NCBI RefSeq assembly: GCF_004331645.1
Contig: NZ_SJSK01000004.1
Span: forward strand, 1 to 64,000
Origin: Pedobacter frigiditerrae
GTDB taxonomy: Bacteria > Bacteroidota > Bacteroidia > Sphingobacteriales > Sphingobacteriaceae
Reading direction: 5' to 3'
Length of the DNA: 64,000 nucleotides
Made by a program: the position numbers and the translations under genes. Shown one piece after another: positions 1 to 8,004 of this stretch. Each line of letters starts with the position of its first letter. The stretch's first letter is position 1. The notes under the pieces are model-generated. The model was not told the DNA's origin. It did no database searches and saw nothing but the letters and a program-made list of their open reading frames with translations.

Positions 1-842
1 CCTTCCGGCGATAGCGGATTACATCTGTGCTTGGGGTTTTCTAGATCAATGGCATAAAATTTAGGCTTTACCTTATAGTTCTGATGGTATTTCAGCAGTT
101 TATTGTAGGCAATTTTAGAGAGATCGTCAAACTTAAAATCATAGATGAACATTGAAAAACCCTTTTTGATGTGCTGGTCGATGATATGCCTGATCACAAA
201 ATAGGTCTTTCCTGCGCCCGGTGTTCCAGCAACTAAAATTCCCCTAAAAGGATTAACAATATTGATCCAACTGTCCCTCACCTTATTTTTAAGCCTATAT
301 TTTGCAGGTAGGTTTATGGAGTATTCATTTTCCAATAGGCGCTCCTCCTGAGGAAAGGTTTCATTCTCTGAATTGAAAACATCCTTACTTAGGCCGCTTT
401 TGATCAGCCTGCTCAAAAGACCTCCGCCAGTCAAGATAAGCATGTAACCAATAGCTGTTATGCCCATATACAAGACTGTAATCAGTTTTGGCGGTGCATA
501 GATATAAAAGCAGAGCGAGCTAATAAAATAAAGCAATAGTCCTGTTAACAGGTATGCAATGATTGAATTCTTCTGTATTTTTTCGTCTTTCTTCCCTTTA
601 ACGGCAACCAGCGAAACGGCCAATAAAAGCAGTGCAAATAGCTTGGGCATAAGTATGCCTTTGAATAGCCCAGTTCTGGAAATATTTGCAATCAAACGAT
701 CCGTAATTTCTGCCGTCCATCCCCATTGCTTAAAAGCAACATAACAGCATAGGTAAAAATGAATAGCTAATATGAAAATGCTAATCAGCCTTGTAAAGTC
801 AATGATTTTTCTAAGTCCCTGAATGTCTTCGCCAGTGTTCAT
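1..842 (-). CDS. mobC: MobC/TraG-type coupling protein, N-terminal part (cut by window edge)
   Basis: Only the first 280 codons are in the window; the frame is open to the left edge. The product begins MNTGEDIQGLRK and has about four hydrophobic segments in residues 15-150. A Walker A motif GTPGAGKTYF lies near residue 205, followed by a strand ending IYDFKFDD, typical of the VirD4/TraG coupling ATPases that Bacteroidetes mobilisation modules call MobC. Such proteins sit in the inner membrane and hand the relaxase-DNA complex to the mating channel. The gene starts 15 bp after mobB ends, so mobA-mobB-mobC form one minus-strand operon. The start was chosen as the first ATG after the mobB stop, and the typical N-terminus supports it. 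Confidence 0.9.
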   Translation of the reverse strand, partial: MNTGEDIQGLRKIIDFTRLISIFILAIHFYLCCYVAFKQWGWTAEITDRLIANISRTGLFKGILMPKLFALLLLAVSLVAVKGKKDEKIQKNSIIAYLLTGLLLYFISSLCFYIYAPPKLITVLYMGITAIGYMLILTGGGLLSRLIKSGLSKDVFNSENETFPQEERLLENEYSINLPAKYRLKNKVRDSWINIVNPFRGILVAGTPGAGKTYFVIRHIIDQHIKKGFSMFIYDFKFDDLSKIAYNKLLKYHQNYKVKPKFYAIDLENPKHRCNPLSPE

Positions 843-857
843 AATAATATTTTTAGT

Positions 858-1793
858 TTACATACTTAATCTCTGTTCGTTATCCTGTGATTTGTGCTTT
901 CTGCGCTTGCGCTTCTTTCTAAGGCCAGTTCCGAGCGGCTCGTTATGTTCCTTTTCCAGTAACAGACCCAAATAGTTGGTAGGCTCAGGTAGCTTGAGGT
1001 AAGTTGTCAGTTCCGTATAAGGTTCAATACTTTTTTCTGGCTCTAATGACCTTGTCTGATTGTTGCCTACTCGCATATCTAGTTTTTCCTGCAGGTTTCC
1101 CTTCGCATTTGTGTTGGCATATTTAAAGGTCTCTGAAATCGGTCTGTCGAAGCCAAATTGTTTATCGAACAGTTTTTCTCCCGAATTTTTGAATGCCACA
1201 CGGTCAAACTGACCTAGTTTTTTCGAGTGTTCAGTATTCCTGCCCCTTGATTTGTTCATCGGGCTCAGCTTGATCTTGTTGGTGATGTCCTTGCGGCTGA
1301 CGATGACCTGAACGTGCATCTGTTCCCCTGGCTTTGCCGTTCCCCGTTTTACCTGCCCGCTTTTTACCTCTTTATCCTTATGTGAATAGTAGCGGTGGTT
1401 TTCCAGTTTGCCAAACCATAATAGATCATTACCAGAATTGATGTCGGCACGTTTAAAATTCTTTGCATATTCATCCATTGCCTTTGCGGCATAGGTTTTT
1501 AGTTTTTCCCGTGCACCATCTTCGCCATAAAGTTCCTTTAGGTGGCTTATCTCCTTTTGGCTGGGGCTGATATTGATGAGAAAAAATTTTGCATCTTCCC
1601 GTCCCAATTTTGCAATGTTGTTATCCAGCTTGTTTTTGACCTCGTACGATTGGACGGCATTGCTATTGCCATTAAACCACAGCATCGGTTCTTCTGGTTT
1701 GTAGAGCCTATTCTCTTTGTCCAGGTAATGAACCAAAGTTCCGCTACTGGCCTTATTGTTTCCCTTTTCACTATCGGTGATATTGATGTACAT
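858..1793 (-). CDS. mobB: MobB relaxase/mobilisation protein (DUF5712 type)
   Basis: The 311-residue product starts MYINITDSEKGNNKASSGTL and matches the Bacteroidetes MobB family that nicks or remodels oriT DNA together with MobA. A conserved HVQVIVSRKD segment near residue 167 fits the histidine-bearing core of this family. The C-terminus is very basic (KKRKRRKHK), as expected of a DNA-binding protein. It lies 3 bp downstream of mobA and 15 bp upstream of mobC. Identification rests on the recognisable N-terminus and gene order; the catalytic tyrosine was not pinned down by eye. Confidence 0.85.
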   Translation of the reverse strand: MYINITDSEKGNNKASSGTLVHYLDKENRLYKPEEPMLWFNGNSNAVQSYEVKNKLDNNIAKLGREDAKFFLINISPSQKEISHLKELYGEDGAREKLKTYAAKAMDEYAKNFKRADINSGNDLLWFGKLENHRYYSHKDKEVKSGQVKRGTAKPGEQMHVQVIVSRKDITNKIKLSPMNKSRGRNTEHSKKLGQFDRVAFKNSGEKLFDKQFGFDRPISETFKYANTNAKGNLQEKLDMRVGNNQTRSLEPEKSIEPYTELTTYLKLPEPTNYLGLLLEKEHNEPLGTGLRKKRKRRKHKSQDNEQRLSM

Positions 1794-1796
1794 TTT

Positions 1797-2336
1797 TTAA
1801 AGGTTAGATATCTGTTTTCGTACACTTTCGACTAGCTCTTCTTTTTCCCTCGTCTTGAATGAGCCGAGTTCTTCGCGGTTCCTGATGTAACTATTTAATA
1901 TTTGCAGGAAATTTACTTTCAGTTTTTCCTTTCCCTCGATTACTTTGATCAGCAGGTTTTCTGTTTCCTGAAGCTTGGCCTTTTGCTCCAGCTGATTTTT
2001 GAGGATGGATTTGTTCGCGTTCACCACCTGTTCGTTAAAATATTTTACAATATCCTTTTGATTGGAAATCATCTTGTCCATGGCCTCCTTCATCGGAATC
2101 AGTAGCAACTGCTCTTGAGTTTTGATAAAACTGGTGTAGGTTTTATGACTTTTGGCAAAAGAGCTTTTTAATAAATCGTCATTAATATCGGAGGGGTCTT
2201 TTTTGGTCCTGTAGAAGTATTCAACCATTTTAACAAACAGTTCGCGTTTGGTCATTCCAAGGGACGAGGCTACTTTTATGAACTTTATATCGAGCAATGC
2301 GGGATACTTCACCGTGTTTACATTATCCTTTTCCAT
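1797..2336 (-). CDS. mobA: MobA (BfmA/BtgA family) mobilisation accessory protein
   Basis: A 179-residue, mostly helical protein. The N-terminal part (IKFIKVASSLGMTKRELFVKMVEYF) reads like a ribbon-helix-helix or short helical DNA-binding module, and the rest (about 75-175) is predicted coiled coil. This architecture and its position directly before mobB fit BfmA/BtgA-type accessory proteins that bind oriT and recruit the relaxase. The probable oriT lies immediately upstream. The ATG at the start follows a 6-bp gap from a small upstream reading frame. Confidence 0.82.
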   Translation of the reverse strand: MEKDNVNTVKYPALLDIKFIKVASSLGMTKRELFVKMVEYFYRTKKDPSDINDDLLKSSFAKSHKTYTSFIKTQEQLLLIPMKEAMDKMISNQKDIVKYFNEQVVNANKSILKNQLEQKAKLQETENLLIKVIEGKEKLKVNFLQILNSYIRNREELGSFKTREKEELVESVRKQISNL

Positions 2337-2342
2337 GTCTGA

Positions 2343-2579
2343 TTATTTGTTTTCAGCATTCAGAAGGGAATTCCTTTTTTGCGATTTGATGCCTTTCCAG
2401 AAGGCCAAAGAATTCCTGGAGAATTCTTGAAACCCTGTAGCAGTAGCGTAGGGGCTAAAAGTAAGGCTCTGCCTAACTTCCGCTTGCTCCTTTTCTTGAA
2501 GGAGAAAAGGACACTGCAAGGTACCCGAAGCAGTGCGGATAAACGATAGAATTGTGATTGAGGGTACTGTGTTTTTCAT
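2343..2579 (-). other. Candidate oriT/leader of the mob operon, with an uncertain 78-aa reading frame
   Basis: This stretch directly precedes mobA, where oriT lies in Bacteroidetes mobilisation modules. It contains a perfect 7-bp inverted repeat (AGAATTC-CTGGA-GAATTCT, about 2402-2420) and a second one (CTCCTT-6 nt-AAGGAG, about 2489-2506). A 78-codon frame (MKNTVPSITILSFIRTASGT) covers it and stops 6 bp before mobA. The frame's composition is odd, and it may be open only because the DNA is conserved for another reason such as nicking. I would not call it a protein without expression data. Confidence 0.4.
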
Positions 2580-2708
2580 AACTAAAATTAAGTGACAGCA
2601 AATTTGGTAACAGTGGATTAGTGGTGTTGGGTCAAATTGGTATATTCCAAATAAAATCTTAAGTTTCTGTTAGATGTAAAACCTTTAACTTTATTAAAAT
2701 TAAAGTGT

Positions 2709-4475
2709 ATGAAAATTAAGTTACCTCAGGGTAGGGCGATACTAGGCTACCATGATTTTTTTGGAGAAGAACATCAAGAACGATTAGCATTATTGAAAGG
2801 TATTTGTAGGACAAACTTAATTGCTGAAATCGGCGGGCTCAATTATAGGCTCAAACCTAATAATCAACTACATAATGATTATAGTATTCAAACACAGGAT
2901 AGAGAACTATTATATTTTAGTGGAGAACAACGGGAAATTTATGAAAGATATGGAAAAATGGCCCAGAAATTCAGTCGCAGACCTGGAGACTTTCCACTTT
3001 TGTTTACCAGGCAAACCTGTCTTTTTGCTTTGGAAGAGATTATTAATTCAGACATTGCAGTAATACCTGAATTCTCTATGAAAGATTCATGGGAAAATTT
3101 GTTAAAGTATCTTCTAGCGGTAAACACAGCTATAACAAAGATTAAAAGAGAAGCGAATGAGGGAGAACTAGATCAAGTTGGGGATTTAAGCGAGGTTAAA
3201 GTTGACGAAGCAAAACCACCTCTAAGCCTAGAGGATATTAGTGTAAAAACACTTGTGCTTAACGAGCTAAATGTTAGTTCCAATCAGCTATATGTTCCCT
3301 ATCGGGCGTATAAGCTTTTGCAATTTCTTACTTTACATCAGGATATTGGCCCCATAACTAAAGATTATCTCACTGCACAGTATCAGATGAATTTTGAGCG
3401 GTTTGTCTTTGAGATAATGAGCTTATATATGGGAAATAATCCAGATGGCAAGAATAATGTCAAATCATCAGGTCTAGGCCTGCCGATAGACACTACATTT
3501 ATCTATTACCCAAAAGAGGATAGCCAAAAGCTCTTTGAGACCTTTAGCCAAGTATATCCAAATACAGAATATGAAAAGTTACTTTCTATACGGAAATATC
3601 CTTTCTATAATTCAGGTGAGTCATTTCTACTAACAGATAACACCATTCTTCTTGAAAAATCCTATAGCCAGTTTATCAACGATTTTTGGTTTGACAAGGT
3701 TAAGCCGATAAAGGATGAGAACAATAACGCTGTTTTTAATATTAAACGTTACCGTTCAATAATCGGTGAATTTTTTGAGAGTTATTTAAAAAGCATTGTT
3801 AATCATATTATAGCAAATACAAAACACTTTAAAGTAAAGTGTTTTGATGAACTGGTGATGCAAATTGAAGGACAACAAAACGAACTTACAGACATCTATA
3901 TTAGGTATGTCGACAAAGTGTTTCTCGCCGAAGCTAAATCAACTGGTATATACGATAAGGAAAAGTATAGTGGTGAACTAAACGAGTTTTATAAAGAAAG
4001 CAGGGAAAAGTTTTTTGATTCATTTGGGATGAAACAAATTGTGCGTGCAATTACCTTGTTACCAGATCATGTAAATAATATCGATCCTGGCTTCCCTAAA
4101 AAAGGAACAATTAAAATTTTCCCTGCTTTAGTTGTAAATGAAAAAGCGTTGCAAACGCCTTTGATGGCTCACATATTTAACAAACGATTTCAGGAGCTAA
4201 TTGCACCACTTGATTTGGGGAAATACAAAGTTGCTCCTTTAAGTCTTATTCATATCAGTGATATGGAAAACATGGAAGAACATCTATGTGAAAATCCAAA
4301 TATGCTTTGGAAAATATTAGAGCACCATACAAGGCACGATGTTTTTATGCCCCCTTTTTATAATTCGTTGAATGTACTTCAAATTAAACCTAATTATAAA
4401 AAGCCTTTACCGTTATATATCGAATTAATCGAAAAGTTTGGCACTAAAGAGGCGCGAAAAGTTGTGGAATCTTAA
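2709..4475 (+). CDS. Element cargo protein with PD-(D/E)XK nuclease signature
   Basis: I do not recognise this 588-residue protein as a named family. Its middle part shows the spacing of a PD-(D/E)XK nuclease core: GEFFE (Glu354/Glu357) in a helix, then TDIYIRY (Asp395), then FLAEAK (Glu408-Ala-Lys410). A later segment, LSLIHISDMENMEEHL (511-526), resembles the terminal strand-helix of such folds. The N-terminal 350 residues are of unknown fold and have no obvious ATPase motifs. There is no signal peptide, so it is probably cytoplasmic. It is a single gene facing away from the mob operon and towards the recombinase, the place where such elements carry cargo. A DNA-targeting defence or competition role is inference; a structural role in transfer is the alternative. 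Confidence 0.6.
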   Translation: MKIKLPQGRAILGYHDFFGEEHQERLALLKGICRTNLIAEIGGLNYRLKPNNQLHNDYSIQTQDRELLYFSGEQREIYERYGKMAQKFSRRPGDFPLLFTRQTCLFALEEIINSDIAVIPEFSMKDSWENLLKYLLAVNTAITKIKREANEGELDQVGDLSEVKVDEAKPPLSLEDISVKTLVLNELNVSSNQLYVPYRAYKLLQFLTLHQDIGPITKDYLTAQYQMNFERFVFEIMSLYMGNNPDGKNNVKSSGLGLPIDTTFIYYPKEDSQKLFETFSQVYPNTEYEKLLSIRKYPFYNSGESFLLTDNTILLEKSYSQFINDFWFDKVKPIKDENNNAVFNIKRYRSIIGEFFESYLKSIVNHIIANTKHFKVKCFDELVMQIEGQQNELTDIYIRYVDKVFLAEAKSTGIYDKEKYSGELNEFYKESREKFFDSFGMKQIVRAITLLPDHVNNIDPGFPKKGTIKIFPALVVNEKALQTPLMAHIFNKRFQELIAPLDLGKYKVAPLSLIHISDMENMEEHLCENPNMLWKILEHHTRHDVFMPPFYNSLNVLQIKPNYKKPLPLYIELIEKFGTKEARKVVES

Positions 4476-4570
4476 CTCTAATAATTTATGATAACTTAAA
4501 AGGGATATACCAAACCTACTCACAACACACAAGTCTAAAACTTCATCATTGTTCCTTAACTGTCATACCA

Positions 4571-4732
4571 ATGAGGAACATTTTACAACAGAAACGAAAT
4601 ATTACCCCCGAAAAAGCCGTTAAAATCTTATCGAAGAGTGGCATAAATATAGATAAAAATGATGCGGAGGAAGTGCTGGAACTGATGTATTTTTTAGCTA
4701 AATTGATTGTCGATCAAAACTTTAAGAAATGA
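4571..4732 (+). CDS. 53-aa small protein translationally coupled to the recombinase
   Basis: The frame MRNILQQKRNITPEKAVKIL continues to FKK and stops in an ATGA overlap with the recombinase start (stop TGA one base after the recombinase ATG begins). Short helical proteins of the form ITPEKAV-x-IL...DAEEVLELMYFLAKL occur directly before serine recombinases in Bacteroidetes elements. They are sometimes mislabelled as PTS components. The predicted content is two or three amphipathic helices with no membrane segment. The tight coupling suggests an accessory or directionality role for the recombinase, which is inference. Confidence 0.72.
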   Translation: MRNILQQKRNITPEKAVKILSKSGINIDKNDAEEVLELMYFLAKLIVDQNFKK

Positions 4733-6360
4733 AAATAGCTGATTTATACATACGGGTTAGCACAGATGAACAGGCCGACAAAGGGTATTCTCAACGCGAC
4801 CAAGAGGAACGATTACAGAAGTACTGCCAAACGGCACATATCACGGTAAGGAAGGTAATTTACGAAGATCATTCAGCAAAAACGTTCCAGAGACCTGCCT
4901 GGCAAAAGCTCCTTATCTTACTCCGTAAACAAAAGCACAAAACCGACTTGGTGCTATTCACCAAATGGGACAGATTTAGCCGCAACGCTCCAGATGCCTA
5001 TAACATGATCAGCAAACTAAAATCATTTGGCGTTGAACCTCAGGCCATCGAACAGCCACTGGATATGTCTGTACCAGAGAACAAAATGATGCTTGCCATT
5101 TACCTCACTGCACCTGAAATAGAGAATGACAGAAGAGGGTTGAATACTTTTTACGGAATGAGAAGGGCAAGAAAAGAAGGCAGGTGGCCTGGACTTGCTC
5201 CTGTCGGCTATATTAACCTCACTTCAGAGAATGGAAGAAAGTATATTGCCCCAAACGGTAAGCAAGCCCAATTGATGGAATGGGCATTTAAAGAAATCGT
5301 CAAAGGAAAATACTCCACTGAACAGATATTTAATCAGGCAGTGGTGGATGGTTTGGTATGTAGTAAGAACAATTTTCTCAGAAGCATCAGAAACCCGATT
5401 TACTGTGGGGAAATTTTGGTGCCAAAATATAAGGACGAAGAGGCGAGATTGGTAAAGGGACTGCACGAACCCATCATTTCAGGTTCATTATTTTTTGACG
5501 TACAGGATATTCTTGATGGAAAGAAAAGAACAATTAAAACAAAAATCTTTTCTGACGATAAGCTTCCGCTGAAAGGCTTTATGCTGTGTTCCAGATGCGA
5601 ACGTACACTTTGCGGGAGTGCTTCTAAAGGACGGAATGAGTATTACTATTATTACCACTGTTCTTCTAAATGTGGTTGCCGATACAAAGCGGAAGTAATC
5701 AATAAAGAGTTTATGCATTTTTTGGATGACCATAGCTTGAACGTAAAAACTGCGGAGTTATTCAAAATGGTCATCTTGGACGAATATGCCAGCGATACCT
5801 TAGAAAACAAGGAATATAAGACCTACCTAGCCAAGCAGCTCACCGAGAGTAACAATAAGCTTACCAGGGCAAGAGAATTGCTGTTGCTTGGAGATATTGA
5901 TGGCAGCGATTATAAGACATTAAAGCTGGAATGCGAAGACAATATTGTTAGAACAGAGGCAAAATTGGAAGAAATTGTGAAAAAGAAATATACTATTGCA
6001 CAGCTGGAACCTATCTTGGATGATGCCATTTTTACGCTAACCAGATTATTTCCTATTTTCACGAAATCTGCGATTAATGATAAGAGAAGGCTGATTGGTT
6101 CGATGTTCCCCGAAAAATTCGATTTTGAAGCTCTACAACATCGAACCACTTTGTTGAACGAAACATTTGAACGTATCTTCTTGATAAACAAGAAATTAGA
6201 GAGCAAAAAAAAGGGGCAAAAGACTGTTAAAAATCTTTTGCCCCGCACGGGGTGGCTGATGGGGCTCGAACCCACGACCCTCGGCACCACAAACCAATAC
6301 TCTAACCAACTGAGCTACAACCACCGTGTTTTTTCAGAGCAACAAAAGTACGACTTTTAA
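4729..6360 (+). CDS. Large serine recombinase of the element
   Basis: A resolvase-type catalytic domain (about 1-150) begins IADLYIRVS with Arg9 and the nucleophile Ser11, and contains the KWDRFSRN motif near residue 80. A recombinase domain follows (about 155-265). Next come a zinc beta-ribbon with Cys287/Cys290 and Cys311/Cys315, and a coiled coil (about 365-430). This is the large serine integrase plan. The reading frame then runs through a terminator (from codon 496) and antisense through tRNA-His (codons 508-533), so the last ~45 residues are encoded by att/tRNA DNA. The functional C-terminus may be short of, or indifferent to, that tail. The protein would integrate and excise the element at tRNA-His. 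Confidence 0.92.
   Translation: MKIADLYIRVSTDEQADKGYSQRDQEERLQKYCQTAHITVRKVIYEDHSAKTFQRPAWQKLLILLRKQKHKTDLVLFTKWDRFSRNAPDAYNMISKLKSFGVEPQAIEQPLDMSVPENKMMLAIYLTAPEIENDRRGLNTFYGMRRARKEGRWPGLAPVGYINLTSENGRKYIAPNGKQAQLMEWAFKEIVKGKYSTEQIFNQAVVDGLVCSKNNFLRSIRNPIYCGEILVPKYKDEEARLVKGLHEPIISGSLFFDVQDILDGKKRTIKTKIFSDDKLPLKGFMLCSRCERTLCGSASKGRNEYYYYYHCSSKCGCRYKAEVINKEFMHFLDDHSLNVKTAELFKMVILDEYASDTLENKEYKTYLAKQLTESNNKLTRARELLLLGDIDGSDYKTLKLECEDNIVRTEAKLEEIVKKKYTIAQLEPILDDAIFTLTRLFPIFTKSAINDKRRLIGSMFPEKFDFEALQHRTTLLNETFERIFLINKKLESKKKGQKTVKNLLPRTGWLMGLEPTTLGTTNQYSNQLSYNHRVFSEQQKYDF
6213..6244 (-). terminator. Rho-independent terminator of tRNA-His
   Basis: A perfect 11-bp stem (GGGGCAAAAGA / TCTTTTGCCCC) with a 10-nt loop is followed, in the minus-strand direction, by a run of eight T (complement of 6205-6212). 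It sits 6 bp beyond the tRNA 3' end. It lies entirely inside the recombinase coding frame, which is unusual. Confidence 0.85.
6251..6325 (-). tRNA. tRNA-His (anticodon GTG)
   Basis: The minus strand folds into a complete cloverleaf. The anticodon loop TTGTGGT carries GTG at 6288-6290. The T-arm contains TTCGAGC and the D-arm AGTTGGTTAGA. The acceptor stem pairs with a genome-encoded extra G at position -1 opposite C73, the hallmark of bacterial tRNA-His. CCA is not encoded. The 3' end faces the mobile element, making this the probable attachment site. Confidence 0.95.
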
Positions 6361-6485
6361 CAAGCTATTCAAATTTTTTTGAAAATTTAAAGACACATTT
6401 ATTTTAAATAATTATAAGCCAACACATTGAATTTAAATTTATAATTGAATTTAAGTTACAGAACTAAAAATACGAGCTAAAAAGC

Positions 6486-6493
6486 TAGCTTTG
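6486..6493 (+). promoter_or_regulatory. Bacteroidetes -7 box of rnhA
   Basis: TAGCTTTG matches TAnnTTTG and lies 8 bp before the rnhA ATG, giving a very short leader. No convincing -33 TTTG was seen at the expected distance. Confidence 0.6.
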
Positions 6494-6501
6494 CACTGTT
6501 T

Positions 6502-6966
6502 ATGATAGAGATTTATACAGACGGTGCTGCAAGTGGAAACCCAGGTCCGGGTGGTTATGGTGTAATTTTACGTTCGGGAGCTCATTACAAAGAGTTGAGT
6601 GGCGGTTTTAGAATGACCACCAATAACCGAATGGAGCTATTGGCTGTAATTGAAGGCCTAAAGTCTATCAAAAAGCCAGGTGCACAGGTAACCGTTTACT
6701 CAGATTCTAAATATGTGGTAGATTCTGTAGAAAAAGGATGGGTATTTGGCTGGGTAAAAAAAGCTTTTAAAGACAAAAAGAACAAAGACCTCTGGATTCA
6801 ATACCTTAACTTGCATAAACAACATCAGGTTAAATTCATCTGGATCAAAGGCCATAATGAACATCCAGAAAACGAAAGGTGCGACAGGCTTGCCGTAGCG
6901 GCTTCTCAAAACAAATCTGCCCTAGGCATCGATGCTTTTTTCGAAGAAGAACGCAAAAACGCTTAA
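6502..6966 (+). CDS. rnhA: Ribonuclease HI
   Basis: The 154-residue protein hydrolyses the RNA strand of RNA:DNA hybrids in the cytoplasm. The catalytic set is intact: Asp7 (IYTDGAASGNPG), Glu45 (NNRMELLAV), Asp68 (VYSDSKYV), His118 (KGHNEH) and Asp127 (ERCDRLA). The basic handle loop (GWVFGWVKKAFKDKKNKDLW) is present. The length is normal for a free-standing enzyme. It stands alone between tRNA-His and a DUF6266 gene, with a TAnnTTTG box just upstream. A diverged copy of its 3' end is found 1.8 kb downstream. Confidence 0.96.
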   Translation: MIEIYTDGAASGNPGPGGYGVILRSGAHYKELSGGFRMTTNNRMELLAVIEGLKSIKKPGAQVTVYSDSKYVVDSVEKGWVFGWVKKAFKDKKNKDLWIQYLNLHKQHQVKFIWIKGHNEHPENERCDRLAVAASQNKSALGIDAFFEEERKNA

Positions 6967-7149
6967 TTAAAATTCTTTTTTTAAAAATAATTAGATAGTC
7001 TCATCAAGGACATTACTTGTTCCTACATCTAATTTTCACAAGGAGTTCACAGGGTCATAACAAGGTGTAAACAGGGTGATCACTATATCGCCGACCTAAT
7101 TATAAGCGTGTAAACACCTAATTATTAATTAATTAACTCTTTTTTCTAT
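6967..7149. other. Intergenic region after rnhA, no gene seen
   Basis: AT-rich DNA without a usable reading frame. No hairpin followed by a T-run could be found directly after rnhA. The stretch around 7035-7085 contains loosely repeated 'acagggtgatcac/caagg' words, but no structure I can name. Confidence 0.3.
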
Positions 7150-7180
7150 TTGGACAAGTGTAAAACACTGCATACATTTG
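7150..7180 (+). promoter_or_regulatory. Bacteroidetes-type promoter of the DUF6266 gene
   Basis: TTGG at 7150-7153 and TACATTTG at 7173-7180 (TAnnTTTG) are separated by 19 bp, matching the -33/-7 layout of Bacteroidetes promoters. The start codon follows 16 bp downstream. Confidence 0.65.
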
Positions 7181-7196
7181 AACAAAACAAAAGCAT

Positions 7197-7832
7197 ATGG
7201 CAAGGTTAGTAAATGGAATATTAGGAGGCTTCTCTGGCAAGGTGGGTACAGTGGTAGGCGTTATAATAGATGAGAATTGTTTTATCAGGGGCCTACCTAG
7301 GAAAAGAACCAAATTTACCGCGAACGAATTAGAAAATCAGAAAAAATTAGCAACGGTTCAAGCGTACCTTGATCCACTTATAGATCTGCTAAAGGTAGGT
7401 TTTAACAATTACTATACCAAAACAGGTGGTTTTCGTGCTGCTGTTTCTTATTTTAGAAAAAATGCCTTGGTAAGTGATGATGCCGGGCATTACATTGACC
7501 CTGCCCTGGCTAAAATCAGTGGTGGCGACTTGCTTCAAGCCATTAATCCGAGTATGGTGAGTCCTGAACCGGGAAAATTATTGATTAATTGGGATACTAC
7601 CGATGTCAATTCCCAAGATGAGGCCGACCAATTAATGGTATTGCTGTATGATGTGAAAAATTCAGCTACCCAGACTAAAATATTTAATGGAGCATTCAGG
7701 AGAGACGGCAGCCTAAGCATAGCAGTTAAGCCCAGAATTAGAAATAAAGAATTAGATGTCTACATTGGTTTTGTAGCAGCAGATCGTAGTTCACAATCAG
7801 ATAGTCAGTATTTGGGGAAGATTATTGTTTAA
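7197..7832 (+). CDS. DUF6266 family protein
   Basis: A 211-residue protein with the characteristic N-terminus MARLVNGILGGFSGKVGTVVG and a GFRAAVSYFRKNAL segment in the middle. Members are common in Pedobacter and relatives, often in several copies per genome, and have no established function. There is no signal peptide or membrane segment. A strong promoter precedes it and a strong bidirectional hairpin follows, so it is a single-gene unit. Confidence 0.82.
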   Translation: MARLVNGILGGFSGKVGTVVGVIIDENCFIRGLPRKRTKFTANELENQKKLATVQAYLDPLIDLLKVGFNNYYTKTGGFRAAVSYFRKNALVSDDAGHYIDPALAKISGGDLLQAINPSMVSPEPGKLLINWDTTDVNSQDEADQLMVLLYDVKNSATQTKIFNGAFRRDGSLSIAVKPRIRNKELDVYIGFVAADRSSQSDSQYLGKIIV

Positions 7833-7946
7833 CCAGAGTATTCGCCTAAAGGCTTGGAGTTGTTTTACGCCAGGCACTATAAAGAAGTGGGCATAGCAGC
7901 TATTATTGCACTCTCATTTAGCATTTGAATACAATGTATATTTAAA

Positions 7947-7984
7947 AATAAAGCGCTATATCAAAATCGATATAGCGCTTTATT
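7947..7984. terminator. Bidirectional terminator between convergent genes
   Basis: A 16-bp perfect stem (AATAAAGCGCTATATC / GATATAGCGCTTTATT) encloses a 6-nt loop and ends in A/T runs on both sides. It lies between the convergent DUF6266 gene and an unknown minus-strand gene and can serve both. Confidence 0.85.
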
Positions 7985-8004
7985 ATATGATATTATAAAA
8001 ACTT

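Larger units (their letters stand above)
1..6325. mobile_element. End of an integrated mobilisable/conjugative element at tRNA-His
   Basis: A mobilisation block (coupling protein, MobB, MobA) on the minus strand, a cargo gene, and a serine recombinase on the plus strand end at a tRNA-His gene. Housekeeping genes start immediately beyond the tRNA. This is the usual arrangement of Bacteroidetes elements integrated into the 3' end of a tRNA gene. The tRNA 3' end faces the element, so the junction carried here is the recombinase-proximal one. The other junction, which should hold a direct repeat of the tRNA 3' part, lies left of the window and is not visible. Whether the element is self-transmissible cannot be judged from this piece. 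Confidence 0.85.

Noticed and set aside
1542..1835. Frames on the opposite strand or shifted within mobB
   Set aside because: They overlap a well-supported gene, have no domain and no start signals; the same holds for the other antisense frames across the window.
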